This document shows positions 25,129-37,866 of a DNA stretch of 54,916 bases, piece after piece. Origin of the DNA: Chlorokybus atmophyticus (taxonomy: Eukaryota > Streptophyta > Chlorokybophyceae > Chlorokybales > Chlorokybaceae); the NCBI GenBank assembly GCA_009103225.1, contig RHPI01002262.1, positions 1,239,550 to 1,294,465 on the forward strand. Direction: 5' to 3'. The notes under the pieces were generated by a model. That model made no database searches. It had not been told where the DNA came from and saw only the letters and a list, made by a program, of their open reading frames with translations. Positions within the stretch are counted from its first letter, which is position 1. Each line of letters begins with the position of its first letter. Position numbers and translations under genes: made by a program.

Positions 25129-28018
25129 ATGGATACATCCAAGGTAGAAGCCCTCCGGGCAGCGGTGGCGGCGGCGGAGGCCGATCCATGCGTCCTTCTG
25201 CGGGAAGACCTGTCGTTCTTCAGGGACTACTTGCAAAGGTGGGCAGTTAGCCTTATGATTGTCATCGATGTCCGCCTTCCCCTCCTTCTTGTCGTTGTCG
25301 TTGTTGTTCTTGCGCTTATGCTTGACGCTCTTATTCTCAGGCTTGGCGCCAACGTCCCTGTCTGTGGCAAGCCTGCCCAAGCTGCGACGCAAGATGGAAC
25401 AAAGGTTCAAGCCATGCATGCCGCTGTTGAGTGTTTGCAACAGCGGTTAGGGTTTGTGTGGGGGCAAAGATATGGTGTGTGAAAATCAACATCTGCTTAC
25501 ATGCATGCTTGTTTCAGCAGCAAGCAGACGAGACGATAGCAGATGCTGACAACGATGGTGTTGTGGAGCCGGACAACGACCCCCCTCAACCGGTCAGTCA
25601 CAAGAACAGGGGTTTCATTGACAGTCTGTTAAAGGTTGACAAGAACTCTTGCGTGCGCACCTAAGTGCAAACATACATTATCTCAGAAAATCACGCATGC
25701 GTGCATGCATGCATATGCTCTCAGCCACCTACCAACAATGAATACTCATGCATGCATACACACGCCCATGCATGCGCACACATACACATACGCATAATTG
25801 TCCAAACATGCATGCTGACACACATATTGACACACATATGCGCACATACACACATATACATGCACACATGCATGCGCATACACACGTACAAGCATATACA
25901 CACGAATAAGCATATGCACACGCGCACGCACACCCAGTTGCATACATGCACACGCATGTGCATGTACGAGTTACCACCTGCCTGCCCATGCACGCTTGGG
26001 CATGTGCGCATTCACTGCGGGTACCAGATGTGCATACATGCGCTTGCTCACATGCACACGCACATACATGTGTGTATGCACATACATACATGTGTGTATA
26101 CACATACTATCAACTGGCACATCGACACAGATGGGAGACCCCAGTAGGGAGGTGACAGACGAGGATCGCGAGGCGGCGGCCATGGCGAAGGCAGCAGGTT
26201 CAGAGGCGATGGCCGCAGGCGATCCCAAGCGCGCGGTGGAGCATTTCACCGAGGCGGTGGAGCGCAACCCCTCATCGGCGATGCTGCATGCCAACCGCGC
26301 CCTCGCATACGCCGCGCTCAAGAAGCCCAACGCCGCCATGCGTGATGCTGAGGCCGCCCTCAACCTCAACCCGGACTCAGCCAAAGCCTACCGCGCGCGC
26401 GGAGAGGCACGCGCACTGCTTGGCCAATGGGAGGACGCAGCCAAGGACCTCGCCGAAGCCTGCCGCATTGATTATGACCCTGAGTCTGATGCCAAACTCC
26501 GCCAGGTCGATCTAGTTGCATGCTATGCACACACAGCATGCCTCGCGCTGTGCTTGTTGCAAAAGCATGTCCACTTGCTTGCGTGCATGTGTGTATGGGC
26601 ACTTGCGCGAGTGAAGCTGGTATCGTACGCCATGCATGTGCATACGTGCATGTGCTTGTGTAGGTTGTAAGCATGTATGATACAAGCAAGCGTGTACAAG
26701 TACTATTGATTGTGTATCACATTGCGTCATGCGTACACAAGCATACATTTAAGTGCACAGCTGCATGCTTGCATGCGTACACATCAGCATGCACACATGT
26801 TATGTTACTATAATTACAACAAGTGCACGAGTAGTCTACGCCTTATTTAGGCTGTGAGGTCGAAACAGGTCCAACCCAAGGCTCAGCAGATTGCCAAAGC
26901 ACGCCACGACACTGAACGCCAGCAGAGGGAGGCTCGCGAGCGCGCGGAGCAGGCGAGAAAGCGTGACCAGCAGCAGCAGCAGCAACAAGCAAGCAGTGCT
27001 TCCTCACAAGCGCCAGCCTTGGCGGACCTGATGAACGATCCTGAGCTCATGGCGGCCATGTCCGACCCCGACATGCAGCCCGTCATGTTGGACATGCTCT
27101 CCTCTGACCCCGCCACTGCGGCTGCCAAACACGCCGGCAATCCCAAAGTCGCCGCCCTGATGGCCAGACTCATGGCCAAGCTCGGTAAAACTGGTAAACA
27201 CCTGCGTGCATGTGCGCTCGCGCATGTGTGGTTGTGTGCGTATACACAAGCGTGGTGTTGAGCACAGGTGTATGAGGCACGTGCGCGTGCGCGCGTTGTG
27301 TTTGCTCCTACAGGTTCCCTCGTTGGGTGCAGGTGCAGCACCAGGCGGTACAACTTCTCCTCCTCCACAACAACAGACTTCAGCAGCACCACGTGGCGTG
27401 AGGGAGTTGCACAGCCGCAATGAGTGGGAGCAGCTGCTGCAGTCCACCGCACAAGAGAACAAGTTGCTTGTCGTGGTGCGCACATGAGAAGATCATTCTG
27501 TGACAACAACTTGTAGCAGTACTCTCCCGCATGCAGCCATGTGACAACAATATTGTCTATGCTGAAGGATTTCTATGCAACATGGTGCGGCCCGTGCAAG
27601 GTCATCTCCCCGCGGTTTGCGGACCTTGCCAAGAACCCGACATACGCAGACAAGGTTGTGTTCGCCAAGGTCGACGTGGATCAGGTAACTTAAAGGTGGC
27701 GAGCAGCATGCATTTCGGTTTCAACATATGCCAATGGCAACATGTTGTCACTGCATCCTACGTTGGCGTGTAACCAAGATGTGTCCAGAGTTTATCAATC
27801 ACAACATAAACGAGTTGTGGTAGGGTATATGCTTGTATGCGCTTACGGCTTGCATAATGCAGTTGCTAATTGCATATGCGCAGGTTCGGGATGTTGCTGC
27901 CAAGGAGGGCATTTCGGCGATGCCCACATTCAAGTATTACAAAAATGGTCGTGCTGTGGACACGCTGCAGGGTGCTGATCTGCACGGTCTAATGATGCTT
28001 CTCGACAAGCACAAGTGA
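25129..28018 (+). CDS. TDX: Hip-like TPR-DP-thioredoxin (tetratricoredoxin)
   Basis: Eight exons join in phase: 25129-25238, 25341-25404, 25518-25592, 26131-26505, 26869-27184, 27333-27475, 27568-27684 and 27884-28018 (TGA), about 444 residues. Residues 1-58 match the Hip/ST13 N-terminal dimerisation domain ([20 protein letters not shown]). An acidic linker follows ([10 protein letters not shown]). Exon 4 holds three TPR helices pairs (residues about 95-200). A basic Gln-rich helix and an Asp-Pro (DP/STI1-like) domain ([20 protein letters not shown]) come next. The last exons form a thioredoxin with the active site ATWCGPCK and cis-Pro [11 protein letters not shown]. Plant TDX pairs an Hsp70-binding Hip module with a disulfide reductase. 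Hsp70 co-chaperone plus redox function in the cytosol is inferred. Confidence 0.92.
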
Positions 28019-31000
28019 TGGATTGATTGATGTGAAGCCAACTGAGTGCGTGCATGTGTGCAAGCGTGTGTCCGGCCTTGAGTTCTGGATTGAGCGGGCG
28101 TGTACATAGTGAGGGAGGCATTACTGCCTGTTGCAATTGTAGTTGCTGAATGTTGCTGCGGCTGATGTTTCTGTGAAATAAAGCTCTTAGATGAGCCAGT
28201 TGGGTCCGCGGGTTTGATGCATTATTATTGACAACTTTGGATATTGTGCAAAATGATTTTGACGACCAACCGCAAAGGTTGTGCGATTCTAATGCAGTGA
28301 GGCAAGACATTGTATAGGTTATGTGAAGTGCTGCGAAACCGCATATGTCATGGAGGTATCATTGTAATGAGCAGAGTTTTGCATAGCACAAGTGAACGTT
28401 GAGAGTAGCTCAGCAAGGTACTTATCATGTCACTGCGATGAAAAGATTAAACTCCAATCAATGGCATGTTTGCTTAGCGATGCGAGGGTGAATCGATGGT
28501 ATCAATGTTTATCATTTCATTAGTTTTAACATAGTGTTGTCGGGGCATGAGGATTGCTAAGTTATGTAGCACTCACATACAAAAGGAAGCATTGACCTAG
28601 CATAAGCTTACGATGTTGTGAAGTATGTGATAATCAATGTAGAGGCATAGTACTTGGTTTGATGTTGGGTAGCATAAAAACAAGCCGCTCATCCAATACT
28701 TCCACGTGGATTTTACATTGCATATTAAACACACATTTTCATGTATGTTCATTTGACACTGCATCTTAACAGTTATTACCACATTCATCTTCGACTCTAT
28801 TTACGGCTCCATGCTCATGTTTGAAAGTATAGCATGTTTATATGTCTGCGATAACACATGTAGGTATCTACACATGCGTGTGTTAATCACTGAGTGCCTT
28901 GTTGCATGCACAATATGTGTTTTGCGACAACCGTTTGCACAATGCTTGTAACAATGAACAGAATAGATGTTGAGCAGTCGCCGAAAGGAGGGCTCCGCTG
29001 TATGCCAAAATGATTGGATGCATGGACTATGTTCGAATGAACTTGAAGCGTGCAATTGTGTTTTTGTACTTAATGCACAAATATAACCTTGCTGTGTATA
29101 TATACATTAAAGTTTTGCATAGACTGAGTATGTACATTATGATAGAACCTCGGTATGGATACGTTAACTATGCATCGTGCTTTTGGTGACCGTGCGTATT
29201 AGATAGCACCATGCAAGGAAGCATTCTTAGTCATGGCCCATGATATTAGATTAGCATACGGCATGTTTTAATAAACCTTGTACATTTGCGTAGTAGCTAC
29301 ACGAAATAATATTGAAAAGCTCAGATAGGAGTGTGCCAGCTTTATTGCAAAATGTCACACCGCGCACGGATCAAATTGTTGATCAATTTCGTGGATGCTA
29401 TCAATAATGCGCACTACCTTCTTTTCAGCCGTATTATGTAACGCAATATAATGCCATCAACATGAACATACTACCTTTCGAAAGATCATATTGCCGATTA
29501 AAGAAGATGATGCTCTCAATGTTACGCACCAGCATGATTACAAGTCTAGGCTACACTTTGTCGTGAAAGACGGTCTTTTGATGACGTAAGTCATTCGCTT
29601 GCTGCGTGTTGGTGCTCGCCTAATCTTGATGTGGATTTGAAAATCTCACATTATCTGCAGATCCGATCCCCTGTATTATGACAGTGTAGCCTTGGAATAG
29701 TTTTGAACGATCAAAAACTGTTTCAAAGCCTTGCCATATTTTAGCCCTTGATCAGAAAGCGGGCATGTGCATAGAATAAGCCTTTGGTAATTTGCGGTAC
29801 GTGACTATTGAGTTCATGCTTTGTGCAATTTGGTTCCTTATCATATGGAACCGTTCCGTAGGCTATTGCCTTGCATACATTTGCAGAGCTAAATACGTAT
29901 TTAATATTTGCGTATCAACATGAACAGTGTCATAATGTTATGATCATAACAATTGTATCAAGGCGTAATTGACAATCAGTATGTAAATGCCTCATAGCAT
30001 GTAGCAAGTGCGTGTGGCGCAACATGGTAATAAAATAACATGCTGCCAGCAATGCATGCAAGCCTCGTTTTTCACATCAACAACCTTTGTGATTCAATCT
30101 TGAGAACCAAGACAAACTAGCCTTAGCCGAGTGCACCTGCATCTTGAAAGCGTGCAAGAAGAGTTCGTGTTGGTATCGGTTCATGGGCCTTGATGATGTT
30201 AATGTCGGAAATTGCTAGGAACACTTTGAATGACGCCATGTGGAGCAAGTGGAGGCCAGCGCTTGCCCATTCTTTTTCGATTGCATTGCACGCGCATAAA
30301 TAACCCTTGGACGCTCATTCAAGTCCATGCAATACGCTCGTCGTCCAAAACTGTTATATGTACATGTTAACAACAACAACTGCTTCTTCTCCTTCAACTT
30401 TCTCAAAAGTTACACTCCGCAGACCTTGCGGGCCACATTCATGCACATCAAGCTAAAAAGCTTGCTTTCCGTCTCACCTTTGCCGCGAGTACCACTCGCA
30501 GTGCCTCTCTTGACCCTCATACGGCGTCCCCCTTTTGCTGTCATCCTTAAGACCCCATGCCACTGTCGCCGCTACCGTCGTTTCAACTTGCAATGTTACT
30601 GCTGACGCTTGCAACTGCTATATTGCGAAAGCAATAATGGCAACATCTAAAGATAGACATGCAAACGCGCCCATGCATGCCCACGTACGTGTGAAGCCCG
30701 TAACAATATGTATCGACGCAACAGCTATTCGTATACTCAATTAACTCCAATAGTACTACAAGGAGAGTGATGACTTATGATCATTAAATCGATGCGTAGT
30801 TGTATATCATGTATGTATGGTTTATATAACTACCGACTGGTCTGTATAATTACCGTATGTACACAGTATATAGATTGGTTATTGGTCTGCCTATATGTAT
30901 ACTATGTATTTTGTGCGTTTAATCCAAAAAAGAAAACCGATCGAAACACATAATGTAATCAAACATTATCATGCATGTTTAGCTCAAATGGTAATTTTAT

Positions 31001-32400
31001 ACAAAATTGGCCTGACATAGCACAGTTTTCAATGATGTCGTTTAACGAAAAGGTATATAGCTAAATGACCTCAGCTTAAACTTAGCTACAACGCTATGTT
31101 TGGTGATCGGACAATTACAACGCCTTAGAAATGCCATGACTTATCAACTTATCATAAGTGTATACATAAATCAATAATAACATTTAATGTAATATACCAT
31201 GTTTATATATGCACAACATTGAAACTCGCAATTACCAATCATGCATATTGTTCCATAACTTCTTCGCATCATGATTTGCATCATGTTGTAAAGTAAGACG
31301 CCTTTCATGCTGAACATTTAAAAAAATTAAAGCGTAATTAAATTGATTGCATTTGTCCCCAAGCTAGCCCTTGTGTACAGAGTTACACAACTTTCTGGCA
31401 CTAGGAAAATGAACGCGCAAGTGTTCATTTAAACTACAACATATCAACTCACATACTTATCGGCTAGATTTTGATATGCCGCACCCAAGACGTTATGTTT
31501 ATTTGCGGTTGAAGCTGCATGGTGGTGCATGTGTGGCACGGCTTGGTGGATACGCTTGTAACTGCTAGTGTCCCCGACCGGGGCCCTCTCTCAACTTCTT
31601 GACACGATGGACAGCCAATCATTAAGTGAAGATCATTGCGGTTGAAGCTGCGTAGTGGTGCATGTGTGGCACAGGTTGTTGAATACATTTGTAAACGCTG
31701 GTGCCCCTCTCTCAACTCCTTGCCACGATGGACAGCCAACCATTAAAGATCATTGCCTATTGCCACTTGCAATGGAGTTCACAAAACGAGTGCGACGGAT
31801 CTTGTTAACATGCCCCTTTTTTCAGTGAATAAAGATGCGATGCATAAGCGCAACATAAGAGCGGGCAGCTCACATTCGTGATGTGGCTACGCATTGACCA
31901 AGCTGCGCTTGATTCTTCTCGGGGCATGTGCACTTATATTTGATTTGGTAGCAACCAACCCTAACCCTCATACGTGTCATTAAGCACCGCGGGCAGGTTA
32001 TATCTACTAAACGGCTCGCCTTTACTATCAACGACTATTGATTGCTTGAGCTTGCTCAATTTTTTTCAGCAAGCATCATGCAAGTTGTGTTCGCTGTCCT
32101 TGCAGCAAGGACATCGAGCACAACTTACAACGGCATCTATGTAGACTTGCCAATGCTCGGACGATCCCCTCAGATCAATGTTGCGGCGCACAATCCCGCG
32201 CATCAACTGTAGTAGTACTGCAGACGATGGCACAAGCATCGTCGTATGCTTCAGGTTGGTTGCTCCATTAATGTATACTATCGGCCTCACCATGCCATTG
32301 CACAGCACATATGAGCATTTGGTGTAATGTGAGGGGATGGCCGCTGGTGTGATTAATTGTCCATGTATGTCGCAAATTTTGCACGGTGACTGACCAAGCA
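28019..32400. other. AT-rich intergenic spacer
   Basis: About 4.4 kb without a supportable exon on either strand. The first 200 bp are presumably the TDX 3' UTR, with an AATAAA-like signal (GAAATAAAGC) at about 28177. The rest is A/T-rich with short stop-broken frames. A roughly 130-bp direct duplication at 31.5 kb is listed separately. It marks the border between the host genes and the transposon-derived block. Confidence 0.75.
31505..31755. repeat. two-copy direct repeat, about 120-133 bp
   Basis: Both copies begin GCGGTTGAAGCTGC (31505 and 31638) and share GGTGCATGTGTGGCAC, CCCTCTCTCAACT and ACGATGGACAGCCAA. The second copy is slightly shorter and diverged. No gene is associated. Confidence 0.8.
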
Positions 32401-32897
32401 CTGAGTGACTGACGGGTGCCTGAGCCTGCCTGAGCCTGCCTGCCGCTGCCTGAAATGCTACTTCTGGGCTGTTGGGTTTGTCGATGGCTTATGTCGACTG
32501 ACGCAGACGGCTGCGGGCCGAAAGTGGTTGTCAGTGGCACTGGCCGGCCGAGAGTTGTCAACCGGTTACCCTTTGGTCGATGTGCACAGACGGCCGTTAG
32601 CCGGTAATCACAAACATCTGATAGCAATATCCGACAGTTTCCTTGCCGTTACACTGCTGTTGGTATGTGACCCTTACCGTTTGACAAAAATTGGCAATTC
32701 TTGCCGTAAGCCATCACTAACATGCCATGCAGCTTGTACAAACCTTGGACGGATTGTTTGGTCTTGCAACTATAAACCCACAATACATACAACGTACAGG
32801 CAGTGGTGAGAGTATGTCCACTTGCAACTGAGCAGCCGACTTGCGCATGAAACTACCTACAACATTGACTCTAGCTGTCGCACTCATGCGCAGCTTG

Positions 32898-33362
32898 TCA
32901 CCCCGTGGTGCCTGCCTCAGAACTCCTCCTCAACCCCCTCCTCCTGTTCCTCCTCCAACAATCTTCTGCTTCAACATCAGAGTCATCGTCATCTGCAGCC
33001 TCGCTCGCTGACAATACAGCGGCTACTTCGTCCTTCAGCATGAATGTCAGCACCTCGCCGTGCACGCGCATGCGCTTAATGGTCGCTTTGAGAGTGACCA
33101 CCTGCATTTGGTATTGCTGTAAGAGTGGCGTGCTGCTAGAGGACTAGCCCATTACTATACAGATGCTTACCTTGACTTCCGCTCTGTTGCTCTCCGCCAG
33201 ACAGACAGTCAGCCTGCCGCGCTGCTCGTGGTTCACTTTGACCAACATGGCAATCTGGAAGCATACTGCTTAATTGCCGCTGAAAACATTAACCTATGTC
33301 ATGGATTACCCGTTCGTGGTACTCCGCAGCTTCTCTTTTGTGACTTGTAAGCTCCCGTAAGT
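32898..33362 (-). CDS. small coiled-coil protein with acidic tail (5' end unresolved)
   Basis: Three minus-strand exons can be joined in phase. The first, roughly 33310-33362, contains LRELTSHKREAAEYHER. Next comes 33171-33254 (28 codons, IAMLVKVNHEQRGRLTVCLA), then 32898-33116 (73 codons, TGA). Canonical GTAAGC/GTAATC donors and CAG acceptors flank them. The last exon has a basic, helical start (LKATIKRMRVHGEVLTFML), an acidic stretch (ADDDDSDVEAED) and an Arg-rich end. Earlier exons may lie at 33.4-33.9 kb. The function is unknown. Its helical-plus-acidic layout resembles the 117-residue ORF at 51.5-51.9 kb. Confidence 0.5.
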
Positions 33363-33806
33363 AGAAATAGGCTGTGCATTTGCGAGATTGGTCATGCTGT
33401 TCATGTGCATGACACTGGAGGCTGTGCATGAGGGTGTGCATGTGGTATTGACAGTGTCTGTCATGTGCAAGATACTTGAGGCTGTGCATGTGCAAGATAA
33501 AAGCACCCTAGCATGTGGCATTGATAGTGCATCGGAACCCACCTTGGTTATGCCTGTCTTGTTGGGTCCCTTCAATCATCATCATCATCGTCACGGTGGT
33601 CGCAGCTGCTGGTGGGTTGGATGTTTTTAGAGGCAGTCTCATACCGCCTCCAATAATTGTGGTGTACCTTTGCCCACTCAGAGGGTGAGCCCTATAAGAT
33701 ACCGCCCAAGTCACTGTTGTCATTGGCTGTGCCCTTGGTAGGCATGGTGGGGTTTGACACCAAGGGCACCCCAACGGCACCTTGCCCGCCCTGTGCAAAC
33801 ATGGGC

Positions 33807-34166
33807 TTCATCACGGACCTCAGGTCCGGGATGAAGCGTGGGCGTTGTGGTCGAGCCTCGACCACAACGCCCACTACGCCCCTGGCAGCGCCACCAACGA
33901 TTTACCAAACGCCACATACCCTCTGCATCATAGCTCTGTAAGGGCATAGCTTGGTGGAGCCATCAATGGTGTTTTCATGCGCAGGGACTGGCATTGCCAG
34001 CGCTTGACAATGGTACGAACTGCCGTTGCCATTGTACAAAGGTACCATTTCAATGGTACTTTTTGGCAAAGGCATCTTCGTATCATTGAAGCGATTCAAT
34101 CATGATATGCAGACTCACCCCACCCTGGACGTGCAATGGCTCGATTGTACCATAGTAATGGTACAA
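33807..34166. repeat. cluster of four short palindromes
   Basis: 33807-33837 pairs CTTCATC.CGGACCT with AGGTCCG.GATGAAG. 33838-33874 is a perfect 18-bp-arm palindrome, GTGGGCGTTGTGGTCGAG against its complement around one C. 34042-34059 is GTACCATT/AATGGTAC. 34145-34166 is TTGTACCAT/ATGGTACAA with a 4-bp loop. The first two abut each other. They sit just upstream of the Plavaka gene. Confidence 0.85.
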
Positions 34167-34473
34167 CGGAGCCGTCACGCCAATGATTGGCGGCCAAGTT
34201 TCCCGCCTCTGGCATGCAAGGGTAGCAGCGGCGGCTGTGCGTGTTGCTGGATATGATGATGCAGGTTACATTGGCGACACCTGTGTCGACGTCAGTAGTA
34301 AGCTATGGGAGTCCTTTGTCCGTATTGCCACATGCGCTTCGCCACACGTACCTCGGTACATGCACATTGTTAGCAGCAGGGTGTGCAAGCAAATCAAGCT
34401 GTATGTCGGCCAGCTTCCATATCAGTACGATGCGGGTCATGTTGAACCGGCGAGTTCGATCTAGAATGCGCAC

Positions 34474-37134
34474 ATGCTTGATGCTGAAGGACCCCTGCAA
34501 GAGACACACGCACAACAGCAACAGAAGGAGGAGGAAGTGAACGAGGGCTTTCGATGTGTGCGTGTGCTTGAGAACCCTGTGGCACGCCAACATGGAAGTG
34601 GAGGCGTCCCTTCGCACGCGTCGGAATTCAGGTGGTATGGCTTGGAGCATGCTCTTGCAGTGGCATTCGTGCAGTGCAACAACGGCCAAGGCCTGTCGGC
34701 CTCTAATATGGGGCGGATCATCAAGTGCATTCAATCTGCACACTTGCTGACGGAAGAGATCCAGGGAGACTAGTCTGCATGTGGCCAGCTACTTCCGAAC
34801 CACAATTTTTTCTCTTAGTCTGAAGTGTGTTCACGGTGTGCGGTGCATGTGCTTCAACCATCAGAGCCATGTCACATATGCACATGCGAGTGTGCTGACG
34901 TATCAGAACTGCGTGATGGCTGACCTGCGCAAGTCTGGAGACCCTGAGGATCAAGACATCAGCGTCACATATATGCCGGCCAAGGTTTGTGAAATGCAGT
35001 ATCTAATGCAGTATCTAATCTGAGGCCAGCATGCCTGATAATGCTCTTGGTCGGAGCAGGTATGGCTCGCGCGATTGTATGGCAATCCACATGCCGCTAA
35101 TGGCTTCAATCTCCAGTATAGTGGTGACGAGCACAGCTTTGGGCATCCTTCCACGGGCGATTGGTGGAAGGATGTGGAGATGGATTTGAGAAGAGAGGTG
35201 GGGGAAGCATCCTACTTGGCGCCTGCCATTCTGTACAGAGCCAAGACCACGCTAGACAGCGCGGGCAAGCGCTCTGGCTACCCTTTGATGGCATCGCTTG
35301 CCAACTATAGTCGGGACATGTATGCTAGCAACATGGGGGTTGTAATGATAGCGCTTATTCCGGTGGTTCACGCAGTGGCCGGGCATCCCACCTGGGCGCA
35401 GGGCAAGGAATCGTTTCCAAATCGAAAACGTGAGATTTTCCATAACGCTTTGAATGTAGTGTTAGGGGATGTGAAGCGGGCGAGCTGGGAAGGTCTGCAG
35501 CTCATCGACTCGAATGGCATCGAGCGTCGTGTGTTTCCCGCGCTTGCCAACTACATCAGCAACTTGCAGGTAGTGGGCATGCATGGTTATAACCGGATGC
35601 AGCCTGCCGGCAACCAATGCATGGAGGATGTTGTCGATGGAGCTTCTGAGTTTGTCGTGTTGCAGGAGATTGCCGCACTCGCACGCACTGTGTCGGGCAA
35701 CCAAGCACGACATCCTTGCGATGGTTGTCTTGTCACCAAATCAGATCCTTTAGAGATGGATGAGGACCAGGAATTGAGAACCGAGGCTTTCTACACACCA
35801 GCAATACGACAGCTGCGGGCGGACCTGCATAGCGGCATTGGGAATGCACGCCAGACAGCCAAGGCTTTCAAAGAGCAGCACTCCATGTATGTCGAGGAGG
35901 TAATGGTCAAATTATCGGCATTCGTGACAATGGATGGCTTTCCGTGTAACTAGGCAATGTGGTTTGGCAACAGAATGCACTGTGGGGTTGGCGACAGTCG
36001 CGGGTGCCGGGAGCTGACTGCTACTCTCGTCTTGTCCCTGACGTAATGCATGTGCTGGGAGGCATCATTGACCACATGCTTGCTGCTGTGTACGACGCTG
36101 CGAAGGAACGCATGCGTCCATCTACGAGACAAATTCAGCAGGCCAGGCACGTCTTTGGTGTTGCTTTTGTGATGAACACAAAAGCCAATGACACGTGCTC
36201 ACAAGCAGATGTGCACAGGCTGAATGCATGCAAGGCGACTCTACGAGTTTCACACTTTAAGGCAGCCACAAGCAAAGTAGATTTCTTCTTGTCCGACCAC
36301 TCCTTTCAGGTGGTGGAGAAAGTGGCGGTGCTGCAGCTGCTGCCGGTCCTTGCAGAAAGTTTGCTGCTCAATAGTAAGGGCGACGATTTCTTCACCATTG
36401 CTGCCGCATCGCTTGCCCAATGGAACAAGAAGTTGCTCAAGGCGCATAAACACACAAGAGAGACCCTGACCACAGCCGACAACGAGCTAGCTGCCTTCAA
36501 ATTTGCAGTGTTGCATCCGCTACTGTTGTCATATTCTGCACAGAAGTCAAGTTGGAAGATTGAGAAGATGCATCAGCTCACTCATTTTGGGCCGGCAATT
36601 GTCAGCAGTGGACACCCAATTTGGTTCAGTGCCAACCGCATGGAGCAGATGCACGCTCAAAGTATCAAACAGTGGGCGCGTGGTGGCAACAACCGGGATT
36701 GCCAGGCGCGTATCCTGAAGGCATGGAGCTGTGCGGAATTTGTGAGAGAGGATGGCATGGTCGTGCATCCCGAAATGCGCTTGGTCATGGCGCAGGCGCG
36801 GCAGTAGTGCTGTAATGTAATGGAGAAGACTGACAAGTTGCTACAGATGGATGTGCTGACAAGGAGGGAGTCCAGCCCGTACTGGAGCGGTTCTGCGCGT
36901 AGCTGCCAAGTCGCCCTGAAGACTCCATTTGCCAACAAGCTGCCTGCCACCCTGAAAAGCTGGTTTTGGAGGGAACAACTAGTGTTGGCCGACGGGTGGC
37001 GTGCTGTTCGCATGGTGAACGAAGGCACAGCGGTGTACATGACATCAGGAGCCAGCATGGCGCGCGCAACTAGGATGTTCCTAGGCGGCCTTGGTTCTCT
37101 ACACTTGAGTTGGAAGGTGATGAGGACGGTGTGA
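34474..37134 (+). CDS. Plavaka-type transposase, interrupted by one in-frame TAG
   Basis: Exons are 34474 to about 34763 (ATG; contains FRWYGLEHALAVAF and GLSASNMGRIIKCIQS), roughly 34800-34984 (ending VTYMPAK), 35060-35899, and 35974 onward. A 74-bp intron, 35900-35973, restores phase. Plavaka-family signatures are visible: YGNPHAANGFNLQY, GDWWKDVEMDLRRE, YRAKTTLDSAGKRSGYPLMA with SLANYSRDMYASN, then NALWGW and LVPDVMHVLGGIIDHML, and KMHQLTHFGPAIVSSGHPIW. TAG at 36805-36807 interrupts the frame, but reading continues open in the same frame for 108 more codons to TGA 37132-37134. Either the protein ends at 36807 with a downstream remnant, or the element carries a nonsense mutation. Plavaka elements are cut-and-paste DNA transposons of the CMC group. 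Splicing of the first exons is approximate. Confidence 0.85.
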
Positions 37135-37866
37135 ACGTGACGTGATGAGCTCAGACACTCCTTTTTTTGCGCGTGGTGGTGTGGGGTGGTAGCGGCGAGC
37201 GCGTGTGGCACCGGTAATTTTGTGACCCCCCGAATCCTGCTTATTCACGCCATTTCGTCTGAATATTAATGACTTGATCCGTTTCACGCCTTTTGTCCGT
37301 GAATATCCAACGGTTATTGTACTTTCTGTCCCATCCCTGCCAAAGGAACAGCGTTCTTCACCCGCAAGACGCATTCAACGTACATACCACTGAACCTCGT
37401 TTCAACCCGTACACTTTGGATTTTGAACTGAGTATTTCGTGCATATTCAAGGTCAGTTAAGTTATACTTGATGAACGATATGGTACAATGAATTGTCAGT
37501 GCCCAAACAGCAGAATAATCACCCAGCGTGTGTGGTGCTGGCTACGGCTTGCCGCGAAAACCCTGAGTCCTAAATACCATTCTATAGTCACCGTCATATT
37601 CAGGCAACATATAGCATGAAATACACCAAGTGCCAAGTGCCATTGAATGTTCAACACCACTTGGCAAAACTGCCGCTGTAAAATTACACTAAGTCCTAAG
37701 TGCCATTGAAAAGGCAAGCATGCTAATGGCTTGCATTCAAACTTCTATTAAGCACAAAGTTAGCTTGGGGTACTATTACACAGCTGGCCAATGAACCTGT
37801 GCTATTACACAGCTGGTCAATGAACCTGTGCTTCTGACTACAATTTAGCTATATACCAACCGCCTG
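37135..37866. other. convergent spacer between the two transposase genes
   Basis: No gene is seen. It contains two tandem 29-bp copies beginning CTATTACACAGCTGG (37773-37801 and 37802-37830) and repeated AAGTGCCATTGAA motifs at about 37.63 and 37.70 kb. Confidence 0.7.

Noticed and set aside
32525-32570. CACTGGCC ... GAGAGTTGTCAAC looked like a left terminus matching the 54.64-kb hairpin arm.
   Set aside because: Only the outer CACTGG and an oppositely oriented GTTGTCAAC-like piece agree; the centre differs, so it is not a convincing inverted terminus.
34303-34743. A minus-strand ORF with protein-like text (RIVLIWKLADIQLDLLAHPA).
   Set aside because: It overlaps the plus-strand Plavaka exon that matches the family; no start, neighbours or domain support it.
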